In this document: positions 26,047 to 35,110 of the stretch, piece after piece
Position numbering within the stretch: position 1 is the stretch's first letter
Layout of the letters: every line of letters starts with the position of its first letter
Origin: Nocardioides sp.
GTDB taxonomy: Bacteria > Actinomycetota > Actinomycetes > Propionibacteriales > Nocardioidaceae
Reading direction: 5' to 3'
NCBI GenBank assembly: GCA_025965335.1
Contig: JAOPXC010000383.1
Location: 1 to 36,413 of the forward strand
DNA: 36,413 bases
Notes under the pieces: generated by a model
What the model was told of the DNA's origin: nothing
The model's input: the letters and a program-made list of their open reading frames with translations, nothing else
Databases searched by the model: none
Position numbers and translations under genes: made by a program

Positions 26047-27242
26047 CGACTGCTCCCCTCGGGCACCTTCAGCGCCACCATCATGGACTCCAGGGCCAGC
26101 GCCACGGGGACGTTGAACTCGAGCATCTGCTCACGTGCCTCGAAGATCCAGCCGATCCGGCGCAGGTTGAGCTCGGGCGTCGAGGTCCGGACGACGATCT
26201 CGACGTCGTCGCGGATCTCTTCGTTGACGAGTGTGCCCGTGGCCTGGGTGGCCAGGGCGATCGCGTCGCGATAGACCGACACCAGATCCATCAGGCCCCG
26301 GTCCACGACGTCGAGGTGGCGCCGCTTGGCACGGGTCTTCTGGCCCTTCTCCAGGGCCGCGAGGGCTGGGGCGTACTCGCGGGGGCGGCGGCCGCGCTCC
26401 ACCACGCCGTACGCCGCGTCGAGGTCGGCCTTGTCGCGAGCGTCGAGCTCGCCGGTGAGCAGGTCGGCCTCCTCCTTGGTCACGTCGTTGAGGTTGGCCG
26501 CGGCCGTCATGCAGGCGCCGAGCGAGGTGAGCCGGGCCGGGATCGCCACCACCTCGCGGCGCCGGTTGCGGGTCGCCTCGTCGCGGGCGAGGGCCCGGGC
26601 CCGCCCGATGTGGCCCTGGCTGGCCCGGGCGGCGTACGACGCCAGCGCGTCGCCGACACCGCCGGTGCGGGTCAGGAACGCGGCGACGTCCGCCGTGGTG
26701 GGCGTCGAGAGCGTGACCTGCCGGCACCGCGAGCGGATCGTGGAGAGCACGTCCTCGACGGTGGGTGCGCAGAGCATCCACACCGTCCGGTCGGTCGGCT
26801 CCTCGATGGCCTTGAGCAGGGCGTTGCAGGCCTGGTCCGTGAGCCGGTCGGCGTCCTCGACGATCAGGATCTGCCACCGCCTGCCGACCGGGGCGAGAGC
26901 CGCGCGACGGACCAGGTCACGCACCTCGTCGACGCCGATCGAGAGCTTCTCGGTGCGGATCACCGACACGTCGGCGTGCGACCCGGCCAGCACGGTGTGG
27001 CAGGCATGGCAGGTGCCGCAGCCGACGACACCGCCGTCGCGGTCGCACTGCAGCCCGGCTGCGAACGCCACGGCGGCGTTCGAACGGCCGCTGCCCGGAG
27101 GCCCGGTGAAGAGCCAGGCGTGGCTCATGCCCCGCCCCTCGGCGGCGCGGCGAAGCGCCTCCACGGGTCGCGCCTGCCCGACCAGACCGTCCCAGACGGT
27201 TCCTGAGGACGGCGCGCCGCGCCCGTCCTGAAGGGCGGTCAT
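26043..27242 (-). CDS. holB: DNA polymerase III subunit delta'
   Basis: VGQARPVEALRRAAEGRGMSHAWLFTGPPGSGRSNAAVAFA, CGTCHACH, VEDADRLTDQACNALLKAIEEP; adjacent to tmk. Confidence 0.92.
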   Translation of the reverse strand: MTALQDGRGAPSSGTVWDGLVGQARPVEALRRAAEGRGMSHAWLFTGPPGSGRSNAAVAFAAGLQCDRDGGVVGCGTCHACHTVLAGSHADVSVIRTEKLSIGVDEVRDLVRRAALAPVGRRWQILIVEDADRLTDQACNALLKAIEEPTDRTVWMLCAPTVEDVLSTIRSRCRQVTLSTPTTADVAAFLTRTGGVGDALASYAARASQGHIGRARALARDEATRNRRREVVAIPARLTSLGACMTAAANLNDVTKEEADLLTGELDARDKADLDAAYGVVERGRRPREYAPALAALEKGQKTRAKRRHLDVVDRGLMDLVSVYRDAIALATQATGTLVNEEIRDDVEIVVRTSTPELNLRRIGWIFEAREQMLEFNVPVALALESMMVALKVPEGSSR

Positions 27243-27892
27243 GGCTGCCGGGCCTGCGTCAGCAGCGGTCGGACCCGCTCGCGGATGGCCGCCTCGATCT
27301 CCTCGACCGCGGCGCGTGCATCGAGCACCAGGTAGTGGTCGGGGTCGGCCGCGGCCAGGGCCACGAACGACTCCCGCACCCGCCGGTGGAAGTCCAGCGA
27401 CTCCCCCTCGATCCGGTCACGCTCCTCGAAGCGGCCAAGGCCGGCCTCCGGCGCGAGGTCCAGGACGACCGTGAGGTGCGGTCGCAGGTCGTGGGTGGCC
27501 CAGCGCGCGACCCGCTCCACCTCATCGGGGAGCAGCGCCCGCCCGGCTCCCTGGTAGGCGAGCAGCGAGTCGACGTACCGATCGGTGATCACGACCTCGC
27601 CCCGGTCGAGGGCGGGCTGGACGACGGTGTCGACGTGCTCGGCCTTGTCGGCGGTGTACAGCAACACCTCGGTGCGGTGGGACAGCTCACCGGTCTCCGG
27701 GCTCAGCACGATCTCGCGGACCTTGCGGCCGACCTCGGTGTCGCCGGGCTCGAACGTGAGCAGGACGGGGTATCCCTCGGTCCCGAGCCACGCCCCCAGG
27801 CGCTGCGACTGGGTCGACTTGCCGGACCCCTCACCGCCCTCGAAGCAGACGAAGACCCCGGCGGACGCGTAGACACCGGACGGGCTGGGCAC
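27239..27892 (-). CDS. tmk: dTMP kinase
   Basis: FVCFEGGEGSGKSTQSQRLGAWL P-loop; DRYVDSLLAYQGAGR. Confidence 0.95.
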   Translation of the reverse strand: MPSPSGVYASAGVFVCFEGGEGSGKSTQSQRLGAWLGTEGYPVLLTFEPGDTEVGRKVREIVLSPETGELSHRTEVLLYTADKAEHVDTVVQPALDRGEVVITDRYVDSLLAYQGAGRALLPDEVERVARWATHDLRPHLTVVLDLAPEAGLGRFEERDRIEGESLDFHRRVRESFVALAAADPDHYLVLDARAAVEEIEAAIRERVRPLLTQARQP

Positions 27893-27934
27893 GCGCCGAA
27901 CCTACGAGACGGCGCCGACGGCGCCAAGGGCGGG

Positions 27935-28291
27935 TCAGCCCGTGACCAGCGCCAGCACCAGATAGGTGACGACCGGCGCCAGGGGGACCAGGGCGCAGCC
28001 CACGGCCTTGCCGAGCACGCCGTCCGAGCGCCGCCAGCACGCGACCAGCGCCCCAAGGGACAGGATCCCGGCCACCACGAATGCGACGAGGGACACCGAC
28101 ACCAGGCTGTTGTCGCGGCCGCACATCGCCGCGACGAAGTCGTCCGCCGGCAGTCCCCGGCCGTCCAGGATGTAACAGTCCTCGAGCTGGAAGAGGATGA
28201 ACGCGTAGGCGTTGAGGAAGAAGGCGAGTACGGCGGCCAGCCCGAGTCCGAGCCAGGCCAGGGCGCCGCCGGGACGTCGGTCGTCAGTCAC
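27935..28291 (-). CDS. hypothetical membrane protein
   Basis: LAWLGLGLAAVLAFFLNAYAFILFQ..SLVSVSLVAFVVAGILSLGALVACW..VVTYLVLALVTG; GTG start directly after topA. Confidence 0.65.
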   Translation of the reverse strand: MTDDRRPGGALAWLGLGLAAVLAFFLNAYAFILFQLEDCYILDGRGLPADDFVAAMCGRDNSLVSVSLVAFVVAGILSLGALVACWRRSDGVLGKAVGCALVPLAPVVTYLVLALVTG

Positions 28292-28292
28292 G

Positions 28293-30992
28293 TCAGGACT
28301 TCTTGGCCGCGGCCTTCCTGACTGTCTTCTTGGTGGTCTTCTTGGCCGTCGACTTCTTCGCGGGAGCCTTCTTGGCACCCCTCTTGGCCGCCTTCTTGGC
28401 CGGCCCCCGCTCGCGGCGCTCGGCGAGCAGCTCGGCGGCCCGGGCCAGGGTGATCTCCTCGACGGAGTCGTCCTTGCGCAGGGTCGCGTTGTACTCGCCG
28501 TCGGTGACGTACTCGCCGAAGCGACCTGCCTTCACCACGATCGGCTGTCCCGAGACCGGGTCGTTGCCGAGCTCCTTGAGCGGCGCCGTCGCCGCAGCGC
28601 GGCCACGCTGCTTGGGCTGCGCGTAGATCCGCAGCGCCTCGTCGAGGCTGATCGTGAGCAGCTGGTCCTCGGACGCCAGCGATCGGGAGTCGGTGCCCTT
28701 CTTGAGGTAGGGACCGTAGCGGCCGTTCTGTGCGGTGATCTCCTCGCCGGCCTCGTCGGTGCCGACCACGCGTGGGAGCGACAGCAGCTTCACCGCGTCG
28801 TCGAGCGAGATCGTGTCCAGCGTCATCGACTTGAACAGCGAGCCCGTGCGCGGCTTGTCCGACTTCTTGGCGTCCTCGGGCAGCACCTCGGTGACGTAGG
28901 GGCCGAAGCGGCCGTTCTTCGCCACGACCGGGAGCCCGGTCTCCGGGTGGTTGCCGAGGGGGATCTCCTCGCCCGAGGGGTTGGCGAACAGCTCCTTCGC
29001 CTTCTCGAGCGTCAGCTCGTCCGGTGGCAGGTCGTCGGGCACGTTGGCGCGCTTGCCGACCGGGTTGCCCTCGTCGTCGGGGCCCTCGAGGTAGGGGCCG
29101 TAGCGCCCGACCCGCAGGTTGATGCCGCTGTCGGGACCACCCACGGGGAACGTCGCGAGCTCGCGGGCGTCGATGTCGCCGAGCTCGTTGACGAGCGGGT
29201 GCAGTCCCTTGACCCGCTCCGAGCCGTAGTAGAACTCCGCCAGCTCGGTGCTGCGGTCCTTGCGGCCGGCGGCGATCTCGTCGAGCACGTCCTCCATGCC
29301 GGCGGTGAACTCGTACGACACGTGGCGGGGGAAGTGCTCCTCGAGCAGGCGCACGACCGAGAACGCCAGCCAGGCGGGCACCAGGGCGTTGCCCTTCTTG
29401 TAGACGTAGCCCCGGTCGGTGATCGTCTTGATGATCGCGGCGTACGTCGACGGCCGGCCGATCTCGCGCTCCTCGAGCTCCTTGACCAGCGTGGCCTCCG
29501 TGTAGCGGGCCGGCGGCTTGGTCTCGTGACCCGACGCGGACACCGAGGCGGACGTCACGGCGTCGCCCTCGGCCAGCGCCGGCAGCCGGGTCTCGGCGTC
29601 GTCCCGCGCGGCGGACGCGTCGTCGGTGCCCTCGACGTACGCCTTGAGGAACCCGTGGAACGTGATCGTGCGACCGCTCGACGAGAACACGACGTCCTCG
29701 CCGGTCGCGGCGGTGCCACCGAGCCGGATCGTGACCGTGTTGCCGACCGCGTCCTTCATCTGGGAGGCGACGGTGCGCATCCAGATCAGCTCGTAGAGGC
29801 GGAACTGCTCGCCGTGCAGGCCGGTCTGCGCGGGGGTGCGGAACGTGTCGCCCGAGGGACGGATGGCCTCGTGGGCCTCCTGCGCGTTCTTCACCTTCGA
29901 CGCGTACACCCGCGGCGCGTCGGGGAGGTACTCGGCGCCGTACAGCTCGCGCACCTGGGACCTCGCCGCGTCGATCGCCGCACCCGACAGCGTCGAGGAG
30001 TCGGTGCGCATGTAGGTGATGAAGCCGTTCTCGTACAGCCGCTGGGCCACCGACATCGTCGCCGAGGCACCCATGCCGAGCTTGCGGCTCGCCTCCTGCT
30101 GGAGGGTGGTGGTGCGGAACGGCGCGTACGGCGCCCGCCGGTAGGGCTTCGACTCGACCGAGCGCACGTCGTACGACGACTCCTGCAGCGCCGCGGCGAG
30201 GGTCTCGGCACGTGAGCGGTCCAGATGAACGACCTTGCCGTCGGCGCTGTCCTTGAGCAGGCCGTCCTGGCCGAAGTCTGAGCCGCGGGCGACCCGGGCG
30301 CCGTCGATCGAGTGCAGCTTGGCCGGGAACATCCGCTGCTCGTGCTTCGACCCGGCATCGAAGGTGCCCTCGAGGTCCCAGTAGGAGGCGAGCCGGAACC
30401 GGATCCGCTCCCGCTCCCGGTCGACGACCAGCCGGGTCGCGACGGACTGGACGCGACCGGCGGAGAGGCCGGACATGATCTTCTTCCACAGCACCGGGGA
30501 GACCTCGTAGCCGTAGAGCCGGTCGAGGATGCGGCGGGCCTCCTGCGCCTCGACGAGGTCCATGTCGAGCTCGCGCGGATTCTCGGCCGCGGCGAGGATG
30601 GCGGGCTCGGTGATCTCGTGGAAGACCATCCGCTTGACCGGGATGCCCTTCGGCTTGAGCTCGTCGAGGAGGTGCCAGGCGATCGCCTCGCCCTCGCGGT
30701 CCTCGTCGGTGGCGAGGTAGAGCTCGTCGGCGTCCTTGAGCAGCGACTTGAGCTTCTTGACCTGATCCTTCTGGCGGCGCGGCACGACGTAGTGCGGTTC
30801 GAAGCCGTTGTCGACGTCGACGGCGAGCCGTCCCCACGGCTTGTCCTTGATGGACGCCGGGGTCTCCGCGGCGCTCTGCGGCAGGTCACGGATGTGACCG
30901 ACCGAGGACTCGACGACGTAGTCCTTGCCGAGGAACCCGCCGATCTTCTGGGCCTTCGCCGGGGACTCGACGATCACCAACTTGTGTGCCAC
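28293..30992 (-). CDS. topA: DNA topoisomerase I
   Basis: HKLVIVESPAKAQKIGGFLG TOPRIM, LATDEDREGEAIAWHL, active-site FITYMRTDS, C-terminal GRFGPYV repeats and Lys/Ala-rich tail; GTG start. Confidence 0.97.
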   Translation of the reverse strand: MAHKLVIVESPAKAQKIGGFLGKDYVVESSVGHIRDLPQSAAETPASIKDKPWGRLAVDVDNGFEPHYVVPRRQKDQVKKLKSLLKDADELYLATDEDREGEAIAWHLLDELKPKGIPVKRMVFHEITEPAILAAAENPRELDMDLVEAQEARRILDRLYGYEVSPVLWKKIMSGLSAGRVQSVATRLVVDRERERIRFRLASYWDLEGTFDAGSKHEQRMFPAKLHSIDGARVARGSDFGQDGLLKDSADGKVVHLDRSRAETLAAALQESSYDVRSVESKPYRRAPYAPFRTTTLQQEASRKLGMGASATMSVAQRLYENGFITYMRTDSSTLSGAAIDAARSQVRELYGAEYLPDAPRVYASKVKNAQEAHEAIRPSGDTFRTPAQTGLHGEQFRLYELIWMRTVASQMKDAVGNTVTIRLGGTAATGEDVVFSSSGRTITFHGFLKAYVEGTDDASAARDDAETRLPALAEGDAVTSASVSASGHETKPPARYTEATLVKELEEREIGRPSTYAAIIKTITDRGYVYKKGNALVPAWLAFSVVRLLEEHFPRHVSYEFTAGMEDVLDEIAAGRKDRSTELAEFYYGSERVKGLHPLVNELGDIDARELATFPVGGPDSGINLRVGRYGPYLEGPDDEGNPVGKRANVPDDLPPDELTLEKAKELFANPSGEEIPLGNHPETGLPVVAKNGRFGPYVTEVLPEDAKKSDKPRTGSLFKSMTLDTISLDDAVKLLSLPRVVGTDEAGEEITAQNGRYGPYLKKGTDSRSLASEDQLLTISLDEALRIYAQPKQRGRAAATAPLKELGNDPVSGQPIVVKAGRFGEYVTDGEYNATLRKDDSVEEITLARAAELLAERRERGPAKKAAKRGAKKAPAKKSTAKKTTKKTVRKAAAKKS

Positions 30993-31179
30993 GGAGATTT
31001 TTTCTTCCTGCTCGTCTGCCCGATTCGGCCCGCTGAGGGGCTCACGGCCGATCACGGTAGCGCGTGCCTCGGCATGTCCATTCCATCGCCAGCCCCGCAG
31101 AGACGCTGCGCCGGGGCCCTGACCGATGAGTTCCGGGCCGTGTCGAGGTCAACACGTGCGACTCCGGAAGGGGACCACC

Positions 31180-31557
31180 ATGTCACGACATCTCAGCGCG
31201 AGCATCCTGCTCGCCAGCAGCCAGCCCGAGCGGCTCGACGAGTTCTACCGCGCCGCCTTCGACGTCGAGGCCGACGAGAACGGGTGGTTCTCGCTCGGCG
31301 GCCTCGGCGTGAACATCGATCTCCGCGACGACGTCGCGGAGCGGGTCGCGGAGCCCGGGCGGGTCGTGCTCAACATCGACACCGAGCACGCGGCCGAGGT
31401 CGTCGCGCGGCTCGACGACCTCGGTGTGCGGTGGCTGGTGCGGCTCGAGGAGCGCCCCAACGGGATCTTCTCGACCTTCGAGGACCCGGACGGCAACCTC
31501 GTCCAGGTCCTGCAGATGACCCAGGAGTACCGCGACAGCCGTCCCGACCCGGCCTGA
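31180..31557 (+). CDS. VOC family (glyoxalase/bleomycin-resistance-like) protein
   Basis: SASILLASSQPERLDEFYRAAFDVEADENGWFSLGGLGVNID..FSTFEDPDGNLVQVLQ. Confidence 0.85.
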   Translation: MSRHLSASILLASSQPERLDEFYRAAFDVEADENGWFSLGGLGVNIDLRDDVAERVAEPGRVVLNIDTEHAAEVVARLDDLGVRWLVRLEERPNGIFSTFEDPDGNLVQVLQMTQEYRDSRPDPA

Positions 31558-31560
31558 CGC

Positions 31561-33039
31561 TCACGCGGGCGCGAGGAAGCCCTCGGCCACGAGCTCGCGG
31601 ACCGCCGGCAGGTAGGTGGCCCGCGATGCCCCGGCGTCCAGGTGGAGGATCTCGGCCAGCGCATCGATGATCTGGCCGACGGTCAGCTCCCCGTCGCAGG
31701 CGCCGACCAGCGCGGCCTCGACGGTGTCCGCCTGTCGAGCCCGGCGGAAGCCGCGCTGCTGCCGGAGCACGACCACCTCCGGGTCCGCAGCCCCGACGGG
31801 GCCAAGCGTCTCCTGCTGCACGTCGGGGCGGGCCCGCAGCCGCGAGCCCAGGTCCACCCGCGCGTCGACGGCCGTCCCCCACTCCTGGATCGCGGGTGCG
31901 ACGGGCTGCTCCACGTCGTACCGCCAGTCGAGAAAGTCCCGGGTGCCCGGACCCTCGGCGCGCTTCCGGAGGTTCACCCAGCCGAAGCCGACGGCCTCGA
32001 TGCCCTGCTCCTCGAACCAGGACAGCCAGGTGTCGTAGCGGGCGAAGTAGTCCGTGGCGCCGTGGTGGCCGGCGTCCTTCAGCCACAGCTCGACGTACGT
32101 CGGGGGGTCGACGACCTCGCGCTGGACGACCAGAGCGTCGCAGCCGTCGGCGATCCAGGGCTCGAGCCGGTCCGCCCACGGGCGGTCCCGCGCGATCACC
32201 CAGTTGGCGAGGATCTGGCACCAGCCGCCGTCGGCCAGGTGGCCCGGGGCGGCCCGCACGATGTCCTCCACGACCCGGTCTCCGGGCAGCCCGGAGTCGC
32301 GGTACACGAGCCGCTCCCCGTTTGCCGGCGAGATGACGAACGGCGGGTTGGTGGCGATCAGGTCGAACCTCTCCTCGGCCACCGGCTCGAAGAAGGAGCC
32401 CTCCCGGACGTCGACCGAACGGCCGAGCTCGTTGAGGGCGGCGTTGAAGCCGGCCATCCAGAGGGCGCGCTTGTTGACGTCGGTGGCCACGACCTCGTCG
32501 CTGTGCCGCGCGAGGTGCAGCGCCTGGACTCCGCAGCCGGTGCCGAGGTCCAGCGCACGGCCCACCTTCTGGCGAATCGTCAGCTGGGCGAGGGATGTCG
32601 ACGCCGGACTGATCCCGAGCACGTGGTCGGGCCCGACCCGCTGAGGACCGCCGTCGAGACCCGGGGTCAGGTCGCTGACGACCCACAGGGAGTGCTCGCC
32701 GCGGTCATCGCCCGCGGCGTAGGGACGTACGTCGAGCCGAGCCGCGACCTCCCCGACGCTCTGCTCGATCAGCCCTTCGGCGGCCATCCGGTCGAGCAGC
32801 CCGGGCAGCGCGCGCTCGGCCGCCGCGAGCTCCACGGGCGCCTGCAGCAGGAACATCCGTGCCAACGTCTCGAGGGCCGACCCTCCGCGCGTGCGGCGCA
32901 GCCCCGGTGTCGTCTCGTTGCGGGCCAGCGCCGCCTGCGCCTCGGCACCCAGCACCCGGGAGACCCCGTCGTAGGTGAAGCCCGCCGCGACCAGGGCGGC
33001 GCGCAGGTGCAGGGGGAGGTCGCCGGGGGAATCGGTCAC
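31561..33039 (-). CDS. class I SAM-dependent methyltransferase with N-terminal extension
   Basis: ALDLGTGCGVQALHLARHSDEVVATDVNKRAL; DLIATNPPFVIS catalytic motif. Confidence 0.88.
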   Translation of the reverse strand: MTDSPGDLPLHLRAALVAAGFTYDGVSRVLGAEAQAALARNETTPGLRRTRGGSALETLARMFLLQAPVELAAAERALPGLLDRMAAEGLIEQSVGEVAARLDVRPYAAGDDRGEHSLWVVSDLTPGLDGGPQRVGPDHVLGISPASTSLAQLTIRQKVGRALDLGTGCGVQALHLARHSDEVVATDVNKRALWMAGFNAALNELGRSVDVREGSFFEPVAEERFDLIATNPPFVISPANGERLVYRDSGLPGDRVVEDIVRAAPGHLADGGWCQILANWVIARDRPWADRLEPWIADGCDALVVQREVVDPPTYVELWLKDAGHHGATDYFARYDTWLSWFEEQGIEAVGFGWVNLRKRAEGPGTRDFLDWRYDVEQPVAPAIQEWGTAVDARVDLGSRLRARPDVQQETLGPVGAADPEVVVLRQQRGFRRARQADTVEAALVGACDGELTVGQIIDALAEILHLDAGASRATYLPAVRELVAEGFLAPA

Positions 33040-33114
33040 GCCTCGAGCCTAGGAGTCGTCTCCCAATCGAAATCCGTGGTTACCGAAGGCCGGTCCCGGC
33101 CGGGGCGGGGCCGT

Positions 33115-33142
33115 CAGTTTCACTGGTTAACCAGTGAAACTG
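33115..33142. promoter_or_regulatory. 28-bp perfect palindrome CAGTTTCACTGGTTAACCAGTGAAACTG (candidate operator)
   Basis: Exact two-fold symmetry; between divergent genes at 33039 (-) and ~33349 (+); no T-tract. Confidence 0.75.
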
Positions 33143-33348
33143 GCGCTGGGCGTGGCAAATACTCCGCGCTCAGTACCGGTTTCCCGAGTTCAGTCCGAGG
33201 CGGCGCAACCGCGCCTCCCGTGGGGGCGGGCCTCCCGGCTAGACCAGGTGGCGTCATCTGCGGGAAGGGCATCCGTCCGACGTCCCCCCTGCCTACATTC
33301 GTGGGCGGGAGTTGGACCGGCACGCCACCGTGCCGGCACTGGGGGAGG

Positions 33349-34896
33349 GTGAACATCTTGCATTCATACAAGCGCGCCATCGGCGCAGCCATGGCATCAG
33401 GCGTCGTCGTCGCGGGCCTGGGGGCCGGCCTTGCGGCTTCCGCGGAGGCGGCACCACCGCCACCCCCCGCGAGCGCGACCACCGCCCAGCGGGGCCTGCT
33501 CGACCTGATCCCGCTCCAGCTGCCGCTGCTGTCCGGCCTCGGGGGCGTCGGATCGCTGCTGAGCGTCACGCAGCCCGTGTGGAACCTGCTCGGCGTCACC
33601 AACGACATCGTCTGGCTGCGAGACGGCCTCCCGATCCCCGGCACCGACGGCCTCTGGGAGTACCTCCCGACCGACCTCGACGCCGGCCACGACATCTCCG
33701 CCGAGGTGACCGGCACCCTGCTTGGGCTCATCCCGCTCACCCTGGTCACCAACGCGCTCAGCATCCCGCTGCCCGGGGCGACATCGCCCTCGGCCACGAC
33801 GCCCCCGATGGTCAGCGGTGACCCGAAGGTCGGCAAGGTCCTCACCTTGTCCGCGCCGGTCTGGGACGCGACGGGGGTCGCCACCACCTACCAGTGGCTG
33901 CGCGCCGGCTCGCCCATTGCGGGGTCCACCGCCACGACGTACACGGTCGCGCCCGAGGACATCGGCAAGGCGATCTCGGTCAGGGCGACGGGCACCAAGG
34001 GCGCCGCGGCGCCGGGCACCGCAACGAGCGCGCCGCTCACCGCCCTGATCGGTGACGCTCCGACCGCAACGACGGTCCCCGCCATCACGGGGACTCCCAA
34101 GGTGGGCGAGACGTTGACCGTGTCCGCGCCCGTCTGGTCGGTGGCGACGGTCCTGACCACCTACCAGTGGCAGCGCAACGGGGCCGCCATTCCCGGCGCC
34201 ACCGCCACGACGTACGCCGTGACCGCCGAGGACGTCGGCGCCGCCCTCACCGCCAGGGCGACGAGCAGCAAGACCGGCTACACGCCCGGCAACGTGACCA
34301 CGACGCCGGTGACCGGCCTGGCGGGCAACGCCCTCACGGCCACCAGCCCGCCGAGCATCATCGGCACCGGCCGCATCGGCGAGCAGCTCGTCGCCAACGC
34401 CGGGGCCTGGGGCACCCCCGAGCCGAACTTCGCCTACCAGTGGCGCCGCGACGGTTCCCCAATTGCGGGCGCGACCGCCCCGACGTACACGGTGCTCGCC
34501 AAGGACGCCACGCACACCCTGTCGTTCCAGGTGACCGCCACCCGCGCCGGCTTCGGTTCGGGCACGGCCACCGCCAACGGCGTCGTGGTCCGCAAGCTGG
34601 CCTCGAAGACGCAGGTCTCGCCGGTGTCCAAGACGGTCGGGAAGGGCACGAAGGGTGTCCTCAAGATCATCCTGTCCGCGACCGGCGCGAAGCCGGCCGG
34701 CAAGGTCGCCGTCTACGACGGCGCCAAGCTGCTCAAGCGCTACTCGTTGCGGGCGGCCGACAACGGCATCCGGATCGTGAAGCTCCCCGTCCTCGAGCCG
34801 GGCAAGCACCGGATCAAGGCGGTGTACGCCGGCTCCGGGACCGTCCTCGGATCGACCTCGCGGCCCGTCACCCTGAGGGTGCTCAAGACGAAGTAG
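33349..34896 (+). CDS. secreted Ig-like repeat protein, paralog 1
   Basis: GTG 33349 or TTG 33358 after a gggaggg SD; signal peptide AIGAAMASGVVVAGLGAGLAASAEA; repeats of YQWxRxGxxIxGxTxxTYxVxxxD; C-terminal Big_3_5-like KVAVYDGAKLLKRYSL..GKHRIKAVYAGS. Confidence 0.85.
   Translation: MNILHSYKRAIGAAMASGVVVAGLGAGLAASAEAAPPPPPASATTAQRGLLDLIPLQLPLLSGLGGVGSLLSVTQPVWNLLGVTNDIVWLRDGLPIPGTDGLWEYLPTDLDAGHDISAEVTGTLLGLIPLTLVTNALSIPLPGATSPSATTPPMVSGDPKVGKVLTLSAPVWDATGVATTYQWLRAGSPIAGSTATTYTVAPEDIGKAISVRATGTKGAAAPGTATSAPLTALIGDAPTATTVPAITGTPKVGETLTVSAPVWSVATVLTTYQWQRNGAAIPGATATTYAVTAEDVGAALTARATSSKTGYTPGNVTTTPVTGLAGNALTATSPPSIIGTGRIGEQLVANAGAWGTPEPNFAYQWRRDGSPIAGATAPTYTVLAKDATHTLSFQVTATRAGFGSGTATANGVVVRKLASKTQVSPVSKTVGKGTKGVLKIILSATGAKPAGKVAVYDGAKLLKRYSLRAADNGIRIVKLPVLEPGKHRIKAVYAGSGTVLGSTSRPVTLRVLKTK
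33481..33783 (+). repeat. N-terminal module repeat, copy 1
   Basis: ~303 nt almost identical to 35225..35527 (about 14 mismatches by hand count). Confidence 0.9.
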
Positions 34897-35110
34897 CCAG
34901 GACCCGACACCCCGGTTCCTTCGACGGTGCCGGCAGCTGCTGCGTGCTGCCCGGCACCGACTGGGGCGCACCGGCAAGGCCTAGACCATCGACGGCCAAC
35001 CTGGCCATTACCGCCCGCGCCCGTGATTGCGGCTCTACATTTTCGGGCGGGAGCAACATCTGTCGGCGGTGAGTCGACGGAACGAATCTGCACGACCATG
35101 GGGGGAATCC

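Noticed and set aside
28293-28420. Lys/Ala-rich repetitive C-terminal tail of topA (AKKAAKRGAKKAPAKKSTAKKTTKK) as a possible novel domain
   Set aside because: Basic C-terminal tails are a known feature of actinobacterial topoisomerase I.
28212-30215. 667-aa plus-strand ORF (and 28288..30837 minus in another frame) over topA
   Set aside because: Shadow ORFs of topA; Arg/Gly/Ala-rich translations without domains.
33150-33300. Possible GEMM or ydaO riboswitch upstream of the first Ig-repeat gene
   Set aside because: I looked for the conserved GEMM-I and ydaO core sequences; isolated fragments (GGCAAA, GCAACCGC) occur but the required blocks are not in order.
31642-33348. N-terminal ~570 residues of ORF 31642..34896
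   Set aside because: Antisense to the methyltransferase; the real gene starts near 33349/33358 with an SD and signal peptide.
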